Shown here in pieces: positions 19,038-26,945 of a stretch of DNA of 34,955 bases. Origin of the DNA: Miniphocaeibacter sp964345925 (GTDB lineage: Bacteria; Bacillota; Clostridia; Tissierellales; Peptoniphilaceae). Under the pieces are notes generated by a model, which had not been told where the DNA came from, did not search any database, and saw nothing but the letters and a program-made list of their open reading frames with translations. The position numbers were made by a program, and so were the translations under genes. Numbering within the stretch: position 1 is the first letter of the stretch; each line of letters starts with the position of its first letter. Location of the stretch: assembly GCA_964345925.1 (NCBI GenBank), contig CAYFSP010000013.1:1-34955 (forward strand), in the 5' to 3' direction.

Positions 19038-19649
19038 TTAAAATCCTAAACTTTCATTAACAATAAGAACATGAATTCTTTTATTATCAAACTGGCTAGA
19101 AATTTTCACAAAGGAATTACAAATTCTATCCCCACTCTTACAGTCTATACATTTTCCTAATTTCACACATGGTGATTTCTTATTTAATCTAATTGCATCT
19201 AAGGGTGCTGCTATTTGTCTAGCTCTATTAACTGCTTGTTTTTCAGTATCAACAATTTTATTTATACCAGTTATTATAACAACTTTTTTAGGCCCATATA
19301 TAATAGGTGCAACCCTACTTCCATTTCCATCTATAAAAAATATTTCTCCATCTGCTGTTATAGCATTACATGATGTAAAAAAATAATCTGTATTAAAATT
19401 TTCTAGATATATTTTTCTTTTTTCTTCTCTGCTTAAACCAACTAAATATTTATCTAAAAACTCAAAATTTCCCCGTCTTAAGAAATCATATATCCCTAAT
19501 TCATTTAAAGTTTCAGAATTACCACAGCCTACTTTACTTCCTGCCTCTATAAACTCTCGTAAAAAACAAACTATTTCTTCCCTTTTTTCAAAATAATACC
19601 CATTCATTTTTCTAATTTTTAGATTCTTTAATAGTTTATCTATATTCAT
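19038..19649 (-). CDS. LUD-domain protein (lactate utilization family)
   Basis: A 203-residue LUD (DUF162/YkgG-type) protein. Typical features are VGCGNSETLNELGI near residues 41-54, then SCNAITADGEIFFIDGNGSR, and VVIITGINKIV. A C-terminal cysteine cluster (CVKLGKCIDCKSGDRIC) may bind metal or an Fe-S cluster; that is inference. In multi-gene lut operons relatives take part in lactate oxidation, but no lutA/lutB partner is present, so its own role is open. It starts after GGAGGTCAT, 33 bases behind the PfoR-like gene, probably in one transcript. A decayed copy lies at 12382-12592. Confidence 0.88.
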   Translation of the reverse strand: MNIDKLLKNLKIRKMNGYYFEKREEIVCFLREFIEAGSKVGCGNSETLNELGIYDFLRRGNFEFLDKYLVGLSREEKRKIYLENFNTDYFFTSCNAITADGEIFFIDGNGSRVAPIIYGPKKVVIITGINKIVDTEKQAVNRARQIAAPLDAIRLNKKSPCVKLGKCIDCKSGDRICNSFVKISSQFDNKRIHVLIVNESLGF

Positions 19650-19682
19650 ATGACCTCCAAAACATAAAATATTATATTTTAA

Positions 19683-20702
19683 TTAATTTGGTAATTTCAA
19701 ATCTCCATCTTTTATCCAATTGGCTTTGTATAAAACCCTGTAGACAATATAAGACAATATAGCTGGTAAAATTATTTGTAACATTAATATTCCCATTATT
19801 ATATATGAATTAGAATAATTTACTCCCATTGCATTAAATGTACCAATTTGACCTACTAATCCACTTGTTCCCATTCCTGAACCAAGGGGAGTGTTCTCCA
19901 TTTTAAATAAAATTGTTGCAACTGGTCCAAGTATTGCCGATGAAATTATTGAAGGAATCATAATCTTCCAATTTTTTACAATATTTGGCATCTGTAACAT
20001 GGATGTTCCTATTCCCTGTGCAAACAATCCCTCTATTCCATTTTCCTTAAAGGATATTACTGCAAAGCCAACCATATGACAGCAACATCCTATTGTCGCT
20101 GCTCCTCCTGCTATTCCTGAAAGGTTTAGCATCATGCATAATGCTGCTGATGAAATAGGCAGTGTTAACACTATACCAACTATTACTGAAACTAATATTC
20201 CCATTATAAACGGATGTGTAGTTGAAGAAAACATTACAACTTCTCCAATTTTTAACATTACAAACTGTATTGATGGTCCTATGAAGCTCGATAGCATTAC
20301 TCCAACTAAAACGGTTATTACTGGAGTTACAATTATATCCAGTTTTGTCTCTTTTGAAACCATCTTTCCAAATTCAACTGCTACTACTGTAGCTATGTAA
20401 ACACCTACTGGTCCGCCTAGTTCATAGCCTGCTACCCCTACTACTGCCGACGAAAACAAAACTAAGTCAGGTGCTTTCAATGAATATGCTATTGCAACTG
20501 CTATTGCAGGTCCAGTTGCCTTTTGGGCAATTGGCCACAACGTTTCCGTTAAAAATTTTATTCCAAATTCCTGTCCTACAGTATTTAGTATCGTACCTAC
20601 TAATAATGATGCAAATAGACCAAATGCCATTGCCCCCATTGCATCTATAAGATATACCTTAGGATTTAAAGTAATATTTTTTCTTTTAAAAAAATCTTTC
20701 AT
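19683..20702 (-). CDS. PfoR-like PTS EIIC-family membrane protein
   Basis: A polytopic membrane protein of about 339 residues of the PTS_EIIC_2 family, which includes clostridial PfoR. Repeated glycine-rich hydrophobic helices cover most of the length, with DAMGAMAFGLFASLLVGTIL near the N-terminus and a central cysteine run (GCCCHMVGFAV). No EIIA or EIIB partner lies nearby, so PTS transport is unproven; regulator or transporter are both possible. A GTG at 20717 overlaps the Shine-Dalgarno AGGAAGG; ATG at 20702 is preferred. It heads a likely two-gene operon with the LUD gene. Confidence 0.85.
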   Translation of the reverse strand: MKDFFKRKNITLNPKVYLIDAMGAMAFGLFASLLVGTILNTVGQEFGIKFLTETLWPIAQKATGPAIAVAIAYSLKAPDLVLFSSAVVGVAGYELGGPVGVYIATVVAVEFGKMVSKETKLDIIVTPVITVLVGVMLSSFIGPSIQFVMLKIGEVVMFSSTTHPFIMGILVSVIVGIVLTLPISSAALCMMLNLSGIAGGAATIGCCCHMVGFAVISFKENGIEGLFAQGIGTSMLQMPNIVKNWKIMIPSIISSAILGPVATILFKMENTPLGSGMGTSGLVGQIGTFNAMGVNYSNSYIIMGILMLQIILPAILSYIVYRVLYKANWIKDGDLKLPN

Positions 20703-20747
20703 AAATACCTTCCTCACTATTACCGTATAACTTTTCTATATATGAAA

Positions 20748-20775
20748 ATTATAGCATAACTATGTACTTTGTTAG
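20748..20775 (-). promoter_or_regulatory. Promoter of the PfoR-like/LUD operon
   Basis: Minus strand CTAACA at 20775-20770, a 16-bp spacer, and TATAAT at 20753-20748, giving a leader of about 40 bases. Confidence 0.45.
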
Positions 20776-20782
20776 AAACACA

Positions 20783-20810
20783 AAAGATAGACTCATTCGA
20801 GTCTATCTTT
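20783..20810 (-). terminator. Terminator downstream of the acetyltransferase gene
   Basis: A perfect 12-bp stem, AAAGATAGACTC (20783-20794) and GAGTCTATCTTT (20799-20810), with a 4-base loop, 12 bases past the stop codon. The T tail is short. Confidence 0.8.
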
Positions 20811-20822
20811 AATCTTATTAAA

Positions 20823-21101
20823 TTATTTTCCGTATTCCACTTCTTTGTATTCAGGATGTCTATCAAACATTATTCTAGCTGTTGGACATAATGGTATTAT
20901 TTTTATTCCATTTTCCTTTGCGTAATTTACAGTATTTTCTATTAATTTTCCTGCTATTCCCTGACCTGTGTATTCATCTTCAACAAAAGTATGATCTATT
21001 ATTATTAAATTTTCCAAGGACTGAGAGTATGTTGACTCACCAACTTCTTTATCTCCATCATAAGCTACAAATCTTTTTTCTTCTTTTTTATATTCTATCA
21101 T
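20823..21101 (-). CDS. Small GNAT N-acetyltransferase (YjdJ/NATD1-like)
   Basis: A 92-residue single-domain GNAT protein. The acetyl-CoA-binding segment VEDEYTGQGIAGKLIENTV carries the Q-x-x-G-x-A pattern, and the C-terminus (PLCPTARIMFDRHPEY) is typical of the short YjdJ/NATD1 group. The acetylated substrate is unknown. The start follows AGGAGATTTAT, whose first bases overlap the end of the ferredoxin remnant. In E. coli yjdJ sits beside the 4Fe-4S gene yjdI, the same pairing as here. Last gene of a pirin-ferredoxin-GNAT set. Confidence 0.88.
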   Translation of the reverse strand: MIEYKKEEKRFVAYDGDKEVGESTYSQSLENLIIIDHTFVEDEYTGQGIAGKLIENTVNYAKENGIKIIPLCPTARIMFDRHPEYKEVEYGK

Positions 21102-21110
21102 ATAAATCTC

Positions 21111-21294
21111 CTAAGGTTTTATATATTCTTCTTCCTTTATTTTGTACTTTAATGCACCTGAAGGACAAGTATCAATAACTTTCATTATTTTTTCAACTCT
21201 ATCATCCTCCGGTAGTATCCATGGCTTTCTATCTAAATTAAATGTTTCCGAGTCCCCTTTTACACATTTTCCAGCATGTTCACAAATATCCCCC
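21111..21294 (-). pseudogene. Truncated YjdI-like 4Fe-4S mono-cluster protein
   Basis: The coding reads GDICEHAGKCVKG ... FNLDRKPWILPEDDRVE ... VIDTCPSGALKYKI, ending at TAG 21111-21113: a divergent mono-cluster ferredoxin (Fer4_19 type) with its cysteines intact. The frame opens directly after in-frame TAG codons with no ATG, GTG or TTG, and about 15 N-terminal residues are missing. It begins right after the pirin stop codon. A 5' truncation, a missing segment in the sequence, or non-standard initiation at ATT are the options; truncation is most likely. Confidence 0.75.
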
Positions 21295-21299
21295 TATAA

Positions 21300-21998
21300 C
21301 TATTCTTTTTTCATTTCTAGTAAGATAACATGTGATTTTTCTTTGGCTTTAATTGTTATTTCCTCTTCAACTACTTCCATACCATCTCTCATGTTCATCT
21401 CTTCACCATTTATATCGCTTTTTCCTTCGATTTGAACAAGGTATGCTTGTCTACCTTCTTCCACTTTAAATTCTATCTCATTTCCCTCATCTATTTCAAC
21501 TACATATATATTAAAATCTTGGTGAAGTTTAACTTCTGCATCTCCTTCATAACCAGAAACTATATGAAGCCATTTGTTCCTTCTAGCATCCCATTCATAT
21601 CTAAAGTCACCATAATTTGGAGCATAACCATTTTTATCTGGAATTATCCAAATTTGCAAGAATCTTAAAGTTTCGTCACCATAATTCATTTCACTATGAA
21701 ATACACCAGTTCCTGCACTCATATATTGTACATGTCCTCTTGACAATGTATGTTCATTACCCATACTATCTGCATGAGTTAATTTACCATCTACTACATA
21801 TGATACTATTTCCATATCTCTATGAGGATGAGTTGTAAATCCTTTACCTGCTTTTACTAAATCATCATTGATTACTCTTAATTTACCAAAATTTATATTG
21901 TTAGGATTATAGTATTCAGCAAATGAAAAGTGGAACCTACTTCTTAACCAACTTAAATCACTTTGTCCTAAATATTCATTATTAATTTTTCTTATCAT
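21300..21998 (-). CDS. Pirin family protein
   Basis: A bicupin of 232 residues. The N-terminal cupin has all four metal ligands: His57 and His59 (THPHRDMEIV) and His101 and Glu103 (GTGVFHSEMN). Bacterial pirins of this kind (YhhW-like) can act as quercetin 2,3-dioxygenases; the natural substrate here is unknown. The start follows AAGGAGGATAATT. It is the first gene of the set with the ferredoxin remnant and the acetyltransferase, and is divergent from the sigma-factor operon. Confidence 0.93.
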   Translation of the reverse strand: MIRKINNEYLGQSDLSWLRSRFHFSFAEYYNPNNINFGKLRVINDDLVKAGKGFTTHPHRDMEIVSYVVDGKLTHADSMGNEHTLSRGHVQYMSAGTGVFHSEMNYGDETLRFLQIWIIPDKNGYAPNYGDFRYEWDARRNKWLHIVSGYEGDAEVKLHQDFNIYVVEIDEGNEIEFKVEEGRQAYLVQIEGKSDINGEEMNMRDGMEVVEEEITIKAKEKSHVILLEMKKE

Positions 21999-22025
21999 AA
22001 TTATCCTCCTTGTATTCTAAATTAT

Positions 22026-22037
22026 TACTAATTAGTA
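22026..22037. promoter_or_regulatory. 12-bp palindrome upstream of pirin
   Basis: TACTAATTAGTA is a perfect palindrome 28 bases before the pirin start, in the divergent region with the sigma-factor gene. A regulator site is possible; no known consensus is matched. Confidence 0.3.
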
Positions 22038-22147
22038 TTATTTTTTTCAAACTATACATACCCAAATATTTTACTTTAAACATATGTAATAAATATAAAC
22101 AAACTTTTTTATAAAATATTGCGAATATCATTATAAGAGGTGTTAAA

Positions 22148-22678
22148 ATGGTTAACGAAAAAAAGTTAATTACTAAGATATTAAAAGGAGATAATTTATC
22201 TTCAAGAAAATTAATAGAAATATATTATGATGAAATATTAAATTATATTTACTCTAGAGTATTTGATAAGAATGAAGCTGAAGACATAACTCAAGAGGTT
22301 TTTCTTGGTATGCTCTTAACCATTAAAGGATATGATTCAAAAAAATCTTCCTTTAGAACATATCTCTATCAAATTACAAAGTATAAAATAATAGATCATA
22401 TTAGAAAGATTACACCTCTAAAGGAATTTGAATTCTTAAACCTAGATGATAACCATGACAAAATACCTCTTAATTATAAGGAAGACAATTTATTTTTTGA
22501 AATAGAAGAATATTTAAAATCCAGTAATAGTAAATATTTAGAACTTTTTTATTTAAAATTTATTAAGGATTTAACTTTTAAAGAAATTTCTCTATTAAAA
22601 GGGATTTCAGAATCAACAATTAAAACAAGATATTACAAAATGATTAAAACAATTAGAAAGGAGTTCTTCCATGAATAA
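22148..22678 (+). CDS. ECF-like RNA polymerase sigma factor
   Basis: A 176-residue sigma-70 family protein with region 2 (NEAEDITQEVFLGML ... SFRTYLYQITKYKIIDHIRK) and region 4 (FKEISLLKGISESTIKTRYYKMIK, a helix-turn-helix) and no regions 1 or 3, as in ECF sigma factors. The start follows AAGAGGTGTTAAA. It overlaps the next gene by 8 bases and heads an operon with a membrane protein and an ABC transporter, suggesting it controls that operon in response to an envelope signal. The target promoters are not evident in this window. Confidence 0.92.
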   Translation: MVNEKKLITKILKGDNLSSRKLIEIYYDEILNYIYSRVFDKNEAEDITQEVFLGMLLTIKGYDSKKSSFRTYLYQITKYKIIDHIRKITPLKEFEFLNLDDNHDKIPLNYKEDNLFFEIEEYLKSSNSKYLELFYLKFIKDLTFKEISLLKGISESTIKTRYYKMIKTIRKEFFHE

Positions 22679-23381
22679 TAAAATTGATAAAATTATTTCA
22701 AAATATGAAGATACAAAATTTAAAAGACAAAGTAATTTTGAATTATTCAAATCATTACTAAGATTTTCTAGGCTAAAGAATGAATTACTTTTATTTATAT
22801 TAATGACTATTGTGGTATCAGTTTTTTCATTACTTACTTTTGAATCATCTGCTCATTTAGAAGAAAATATAAAGGGTTATTATAATTTAATATTTTTTTC
22901 TTCACCTTTCATATTTAGCATTTTCATAGGTTACTGTTATCTTTACGATTACCAAGATAATATATTGGATTTAATTTCAACTACACCTATTACTAAAAAT
23001 ACCATTTATATTTTTAATGCTATTATTAGTATTTTTAAAACCATGGCTATTAACATAATAATCGCTATATTATTTAGTATGTTTTTCCCTGATTTTAGTT
23101 TTTTTAATATATGGATGTTTTCAAATACCGTGTTTGGAATATACTTATTAATTGTTTTAAATATTTCAAAAGGAGATTTAATTCATCCAAAGACTTTAAT
23201 TACAAGCTTGATATATATGGTAATACCCTTTGTTTTAAATGGATTGAAAATAAATTTATATCATCTATATATGTCAGTTCCAGTAATTGTTCATATACTT
23301 ATACTCATTGTTTTGATCTCTATTTTATTAGTGGATATGAATAGGAAATTAAATAACAATAAAATTATAATGGAGATATAA
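22671..23381 (+). CDS. Multi-pass membrane protein of the sigma/ABC operon
   Basis: A 236-residue protein with a basic cytoplasmic N-terminus of about 40 residues and six predicted membrane helices (e.g. LLLFILMTIVVSVFSLLTF and the C-terminal VIVHILILIVLISILLVD). I do not recognise a family. Its start overlaps the sigma gene and its end is 1 base before the ABC ATPase gene, so translation is tightly coupled. By position it may hold the sigma factor inactive (an anti-sigma) or belong to the transporter; neither is shown by sequence. Confidence 0.8.
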   Translation: MNNKIDKIISKYEDTKFKRQSNFELFKSLLRFSRLKNELLLFILMTIVVSVFSLLTFESSAHLEENIKGYYNLIFFSSPFIFSIFIGYCYLYDYQDNILDLISTTPITKNTIYIFNAIISIFKTMAINIIIAILFSMFFPDFSFFNIWMFSNTVFGIYLLIVLNISKGDLIHPKTLITSLIYMVIPFVLNGLKINLYHLYMSVPVIVHILILIVLISILLVDMNRKLNNNKIIMEI

Positions 23382-23382
23382 T

Positions 23383-24252
23383 ATGTTAACTTTAGAAAAT
23401 ATAACAAAAAAATATAGAAAATTTCTAGCTATAGAAAATATTAATTTAGAACTAGAAAATGGAATTTATGGTTTTCTCGCACCTAATGGGGCTGGAAAAA
23501 CGACTATTATAAAGATGATAGCAACGCTGCTATTTCCTAATGATGGAAAAATTTTATACAATGGTGACGATATTCTAGCCCTTGATGAAAATTATAGATG
23601 TATTTTAGGATATCTTCCTCAAGATTTTGGCTATTATAAATCTTGGACACCTAAACAGTATTTAACATATCTTTCAGTGTTAAAGGGAATGAAGGAAAAA
23701 GATGGTGAAAAAGAGGTTTTAGAACTTTTGGAACTAGTTGGTTTAAAAGATGTTGTAAATAAGAAGATGAAGCAATTTTCTGGTGGAATGGTACAGAGGG
23801 TTGGAATCGCTCAAGCATTGTTAAATAACCCTAAAATCGTTGTGCTAGATGAACCAACTGCCGGTCTTGATCCAAAAGAAAGGCTTCGTTTCAGAAATAT
23901 TCTTGCCGGTCTCTCTAGGGATAAAATTATCATCATTTCCACTCATATAGTTTCAGATGTTGAAAATTTGGCAAATAGAATAATAATGTTAAAAGATAAA
24001 AAATTGCTATATAATGAAAAACCCGAAAAATTAATTGAAATATTAAATGGTAAAGTCTTTGAAAAAACAATGACAGAAAATGAATTCTATGAATTTTCCC
24101 AAAAATATATGGTACTTTCATCTAAACCTGAAAATAGTCTAATGAATATTAGATATATTGATGAAAATAGTATAAATACAAATTTTTTAAAACCAAATTT
24201 AGAAGATGTTTTTCTTTATATTTATGGAGATAGTGAAAATGACTTTACTTAA
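23383..24252 (+). CDS. ABC transporter ATP-binding protein
   Basis: A 289-residue ATPase of the type used by ABC-2 exporters. Walker A reads APNGAGKTT (Ala in place of the usual first Gly), Q-loop PQDFGYY, signature FSGGMVQRVGIAQ, Walker B VVLDEPTAGLD and H-loop ISTH. About 80 residues follow the ATPase core. Such ATPases often serve export of or immunity to antimicrobial peptides, or export of lipids. Its 3' end overlaps the start of the first permease gene. Confidence 0.93.
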   Translation: MLTLENITKKYRKFLAIENINLELENGIYGFLAPNGAGKTTIIKMIATLLFPNDGKILYNGDDILALDENYRCILGYLPQDFGYYKSWTPKQYLTYLSVLKGMKEKDGEKEVLELLELVGLKDVVNKKMKQFSGGMVQRVGIAQALLNNPKIVVLDEPTAGLDPKERLRFRNILAGLSRDKIIIISTHIVSDVENLANRIIMLKDKKLLYNEKPEKLIEILNGKVFEKTMTENEFYEFSQKYMVLSSKPENSLMNIRYIDENSINTNFLKPNLEDVFLYIYGDSENDFT

Positions 24253-25507
24253 ATATGAGTTGAAGAAGATTTGGCAGTTAAAGTCCACATATATTATTTT
24301 ATTAATATTTGTGGTCATTAATATACTAGTCGTTTTTAATAAGGATATTCCTGCATCTGATATATCAAAATATAATAATTATGGTGCAAATATTGGTACA
24401 GAAAATAATAGTAAAAATATAGAAAAATATAAAGTTGAATATTTAAAAAACGAAAAAACTTCTGTTGAATATTACAGAACAAAATTTAATAAAAATTATA
24501 AAAATATAGATAATGTTTTAAATGACAACGATATTATCACAGTAGAAAATGAAAAAGAGGAAGATTTAATACAGGATACCCTCATTTTAAAAAATATTTA
24601 TACTCATTTAGAAGAAAAACCCTTTGACTTTAAAAATATAAATATGAAAAAGGAATATGAAGGTAAATTTTCCATATATTCCATTACAAATAAAAAAATA
24701 CAAGAAATTTTTTTAAAATATAGCTATACAGTTCAAAAAAAAGCTGATGAAATTTCCAAGTATAAAAATGCTAATGACTTGGCCTTACCTGGTGAAGATT
24801 ATAGTTTTACCACAGAGACATTTGGAAATCTAGGTATGATAGCCTTACTTGAATTAATACTATTTGCTTTTATAATTTCTTTTTTATCACAGAATTATGA
24901 ATATGAGAATAATACTTTTAAAGAGGTATATACTAGTAAAAAGGGATTGAAGATTAGGCGAACAAAAATAGTTTCAATAATCATTTCCTATACAATAGGG
25001 TTTATTATAATAGTGATTTCCCTGTACCTATTTTGGTTTTTAAAGTATAATTTTTCGACCTTTTGGGACAGTCCAATATACTCCAGTATAAATACTGAAA
25101 CCCATTTAACAGGAGTAAAATATTTTATACCTTGGCTTAATTTTACCTTTAAAACGTATCTTATAGCTTTCTTAATATTCATGTTCCTAATAGGACTTCT
25201 TTATATATTCTTCTCCTTAATACTGGGATTATTTATAAAAAATTCCTATAGTGCAATACTACTTAGTTTTGCTACAATACTAATATTTTATATTGTTATG
25301 AATAAATCCTTAAATAATATTATTTTGTATATAATATCCTACAATCCAGTAAAGTTACTATTTACTTCTTCTCATTGGTTTATGTATGGTGAAATAAATA
25401 GTTTTTGGAAATTTTTTGAAAGTAAAATTTTAATCCTATATACCCTAATATTTACTTTCATATACTATTTTTCAAGTAAGTATAAGGGAAGAAAGGAGAT
25501 TGGATAA
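24239..25507 (+). CDS. ABC-2 type permease
   Basis: About 422 residues starting MTLLKYELKKIWQLKSTYII at ATG 24239, inside the end of the ATPase gene after GGAG. One N-terminal helix is followed by an external region of about 170 residues rich in Lys, Asn and Glu, then five or six helices in the C-terminal half. This is the layout of ABC-2/lantibiotic-type permeases. A cytoplasmic motif NYEYENNTFKEVYTSKKG is shared with the next permease. It overlaps that gene by one base (TAATG). Confidence 0.85.
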   Translation: MTLLKYELKKIWQLKSTYIILLIFVVINILVVFNKDIPASDISKYNNYGANIGTENNSKNIEKYKVEYLKNEKTSVEYYRTKFNKNYKNIDNVLNDNDIITVENEKEEDLIQDTLILKNIYTHLEEKPFDFKNINMKKEYEGKFSIYSITNKKIQEIFLKYSYTVQKKADEISKYKNANDLALPGEDYSFTTETFGNLGMIALLELILFAFIISFLSQNYEYENNTFKEVYTSKKGLKIRRTKIVSIIISYTIGFIIIVISLYLFWFLKYNFSTFWDSPIYSSINTETHLTGVKYFIPWLNFTFKTYLIAFLIFMFLIGLLYIFFSLILGLFIKNSYSAILLSFATILIFYIVMNKSLNNIILYIISYNPVKLLFTSSHWFMYGEINSFWKFFESKILILYTLIFTFIYYFSSKYKGRKEIG

Positions 25508-26699
25508 TGATGAAATATGAATTAAAAAAATTATTTAACCCTATATCCATAGGATTAATAATTGTTATTATACCCGTTCTTTTGTTTTTTGGATATTTTG
25601 ATGAATTCAATTTTACAAAAGAAGTTATAAAAAATGAAGTTATGGACTTTTCAAGGTCAGAATTAAATATTCTACCAAAATTAATAAAGGAAAACGGCAA
25701 TAAAGTAGATGGTAATTTAGAAAAAATTTTAATACGTGAAAAAGAAAATAGATTAAAATATTTAGAGGAAAAATTTCAAAAAATTCCTATTGAAGATAGA
25801 TCTGGGTATAAATCGGCAGAAGAATATTTAAATACCGATAAATATGAACAGGAGGATCATGTAGCTGCTATAGACAATGAAGTATCCTATGACGGGCCTT
25901 ATAATGTTTACAATGGATTATTATATAGTTATGATAACGAAATGGAAACAAGAAGGTATATTGAAGAAAATGGTACTTTGGAATCCCCCCTTGAGATAGA
26001 TGGTGATATTTCAATTATTACTACAAAAGATTATGTAAAATTAGCAACTGATAAGGAATATAATACCATTCTTACCGATAGTATAGTCAATAATACAGAA
26101 CAAGCTTTTTTCTCTATTATATTTACCACAGGAATTTAATTACAATTTTAATAATTCCCTACCTTTTAATGGATAATAAAAATAATACTTTAAAATCAAT
26201 TTATACAATGAAAATTGGACGAAAATTCTTTAATAGGAAGTTTAAAGTAATAATTTTCACCACTTTAATACTTTGGATATTGGTAACATTATTTCACATT
26301 TATATGATGTATGATCTATTTGAATTTCCATTATTTTTTGACTCTAGAATGGTGTCTTTTTTTACATTTTTTGTTGTTAATTCTAACATAACTTATTTAG
26401 GATACACCATTGTGCTACTTGCATTTTCACTTATTACAATTTTATTTTTAAATTTTATTATTTACTCAATTGTAAGTAAAGTTGAAAAAAGTACAACAGC
26501 ATCTTTAGTATCAATATTTACGATATTCACTATTTTTTATACTGTTAAAATTAAGAACTTCAATCCTTTTAAAGATAGAGATGCCGTATTTCCATTCTAT
26601 TTTAAAGAAATGGTTATTATATTCTCAATACCTTTATTAATATCAATAATTATATATTTTATAAACTATAGGAAAATTTTAAAACATGAAATATTATAA
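25507..26699 (+). pseudogene. ABC-2 type permease, frameshifted
   Basis: The N-terminal part (MMKYELKKLFNPISIGLIIV ...) and its long external loop are open for 210 residues to TAA at 26137-26139. Coding resumes one base out of frame (LITILIIPYLLMDNKNNTLK ...) and runs to 26699, ending with four more helices. Restoring one T in the T3 run at 26135-26137 joins both parts into about 397 residues resembling the preceding permease in layout and in the loop motif (DNKNNTLKSIYTMKIG). Its start overlaps the previous stop. If the lesion is real, this exporter lacks a working second permease. Confidence 0.82.
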
Positions 26700-26730
26700 G
26701 CATATAAAAAGATATGCTTATAATATTTTT
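26695..26730 (+). terminator. Terminator of the sigma/ABC operon
   Basis: TATAAGCATAT (26695-26705) pairs perfectly with ATATGCTTATA (26712-26722) over a 6-base loop, followed by ATATTTTT. It overlaps the last stop codon. Confidence 0.85.
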
Positions 26731-26856
26731 AATTTAATATATACTGTAGAATACAATAATACAAAACTATTATTATGGGAATTATATAAGTAATTTTTAC
26801 TTTATCACTTTTAATTTAATACATATTTTTTATCTAAGTACTTATATGCGTTTATC

Positions 26857-26888
26857 TAATATAATAAACAATATTGTTTATTATATTA
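26857..26888. promoter_or_regulatory. Perfect 32-bp palindrome at the yitT promoter
   Basis: All 16 base pairs of the dyad centred between 26872 and 26873 match, with AAACAATATTGTTT at its core. No T-run follows, so it is not a terminator. Its last three bases overlap the -35 hexamer of the promoter, as expected for a repressor operator. Confidence 0.6.
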
Positions 26889-26914
26889 CAAGCTTTTACT
26901 TCTTATGTTATAAT
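26886..26914 (+). promoter_or_regulatory. Promoter of the YitT-family gene
   Basis: TTACAA at 26886-26891, a 17-bp spacer, and TATAAT at 26909-26914, followed by AGGGAG and ATG at 26946. Confidence 0.65.
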
Positions 26915-26945
26915 TTCTATGGAAATAATTATAGGGAGTGATTAT

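Noticed and set aside
26874..26945. Longer YitT reading starting at 26874
   Set aside because: It would place the promoter and palindrome inside the coding region; ATG at 26946 has a ribosome binding site and gives the normal family length.
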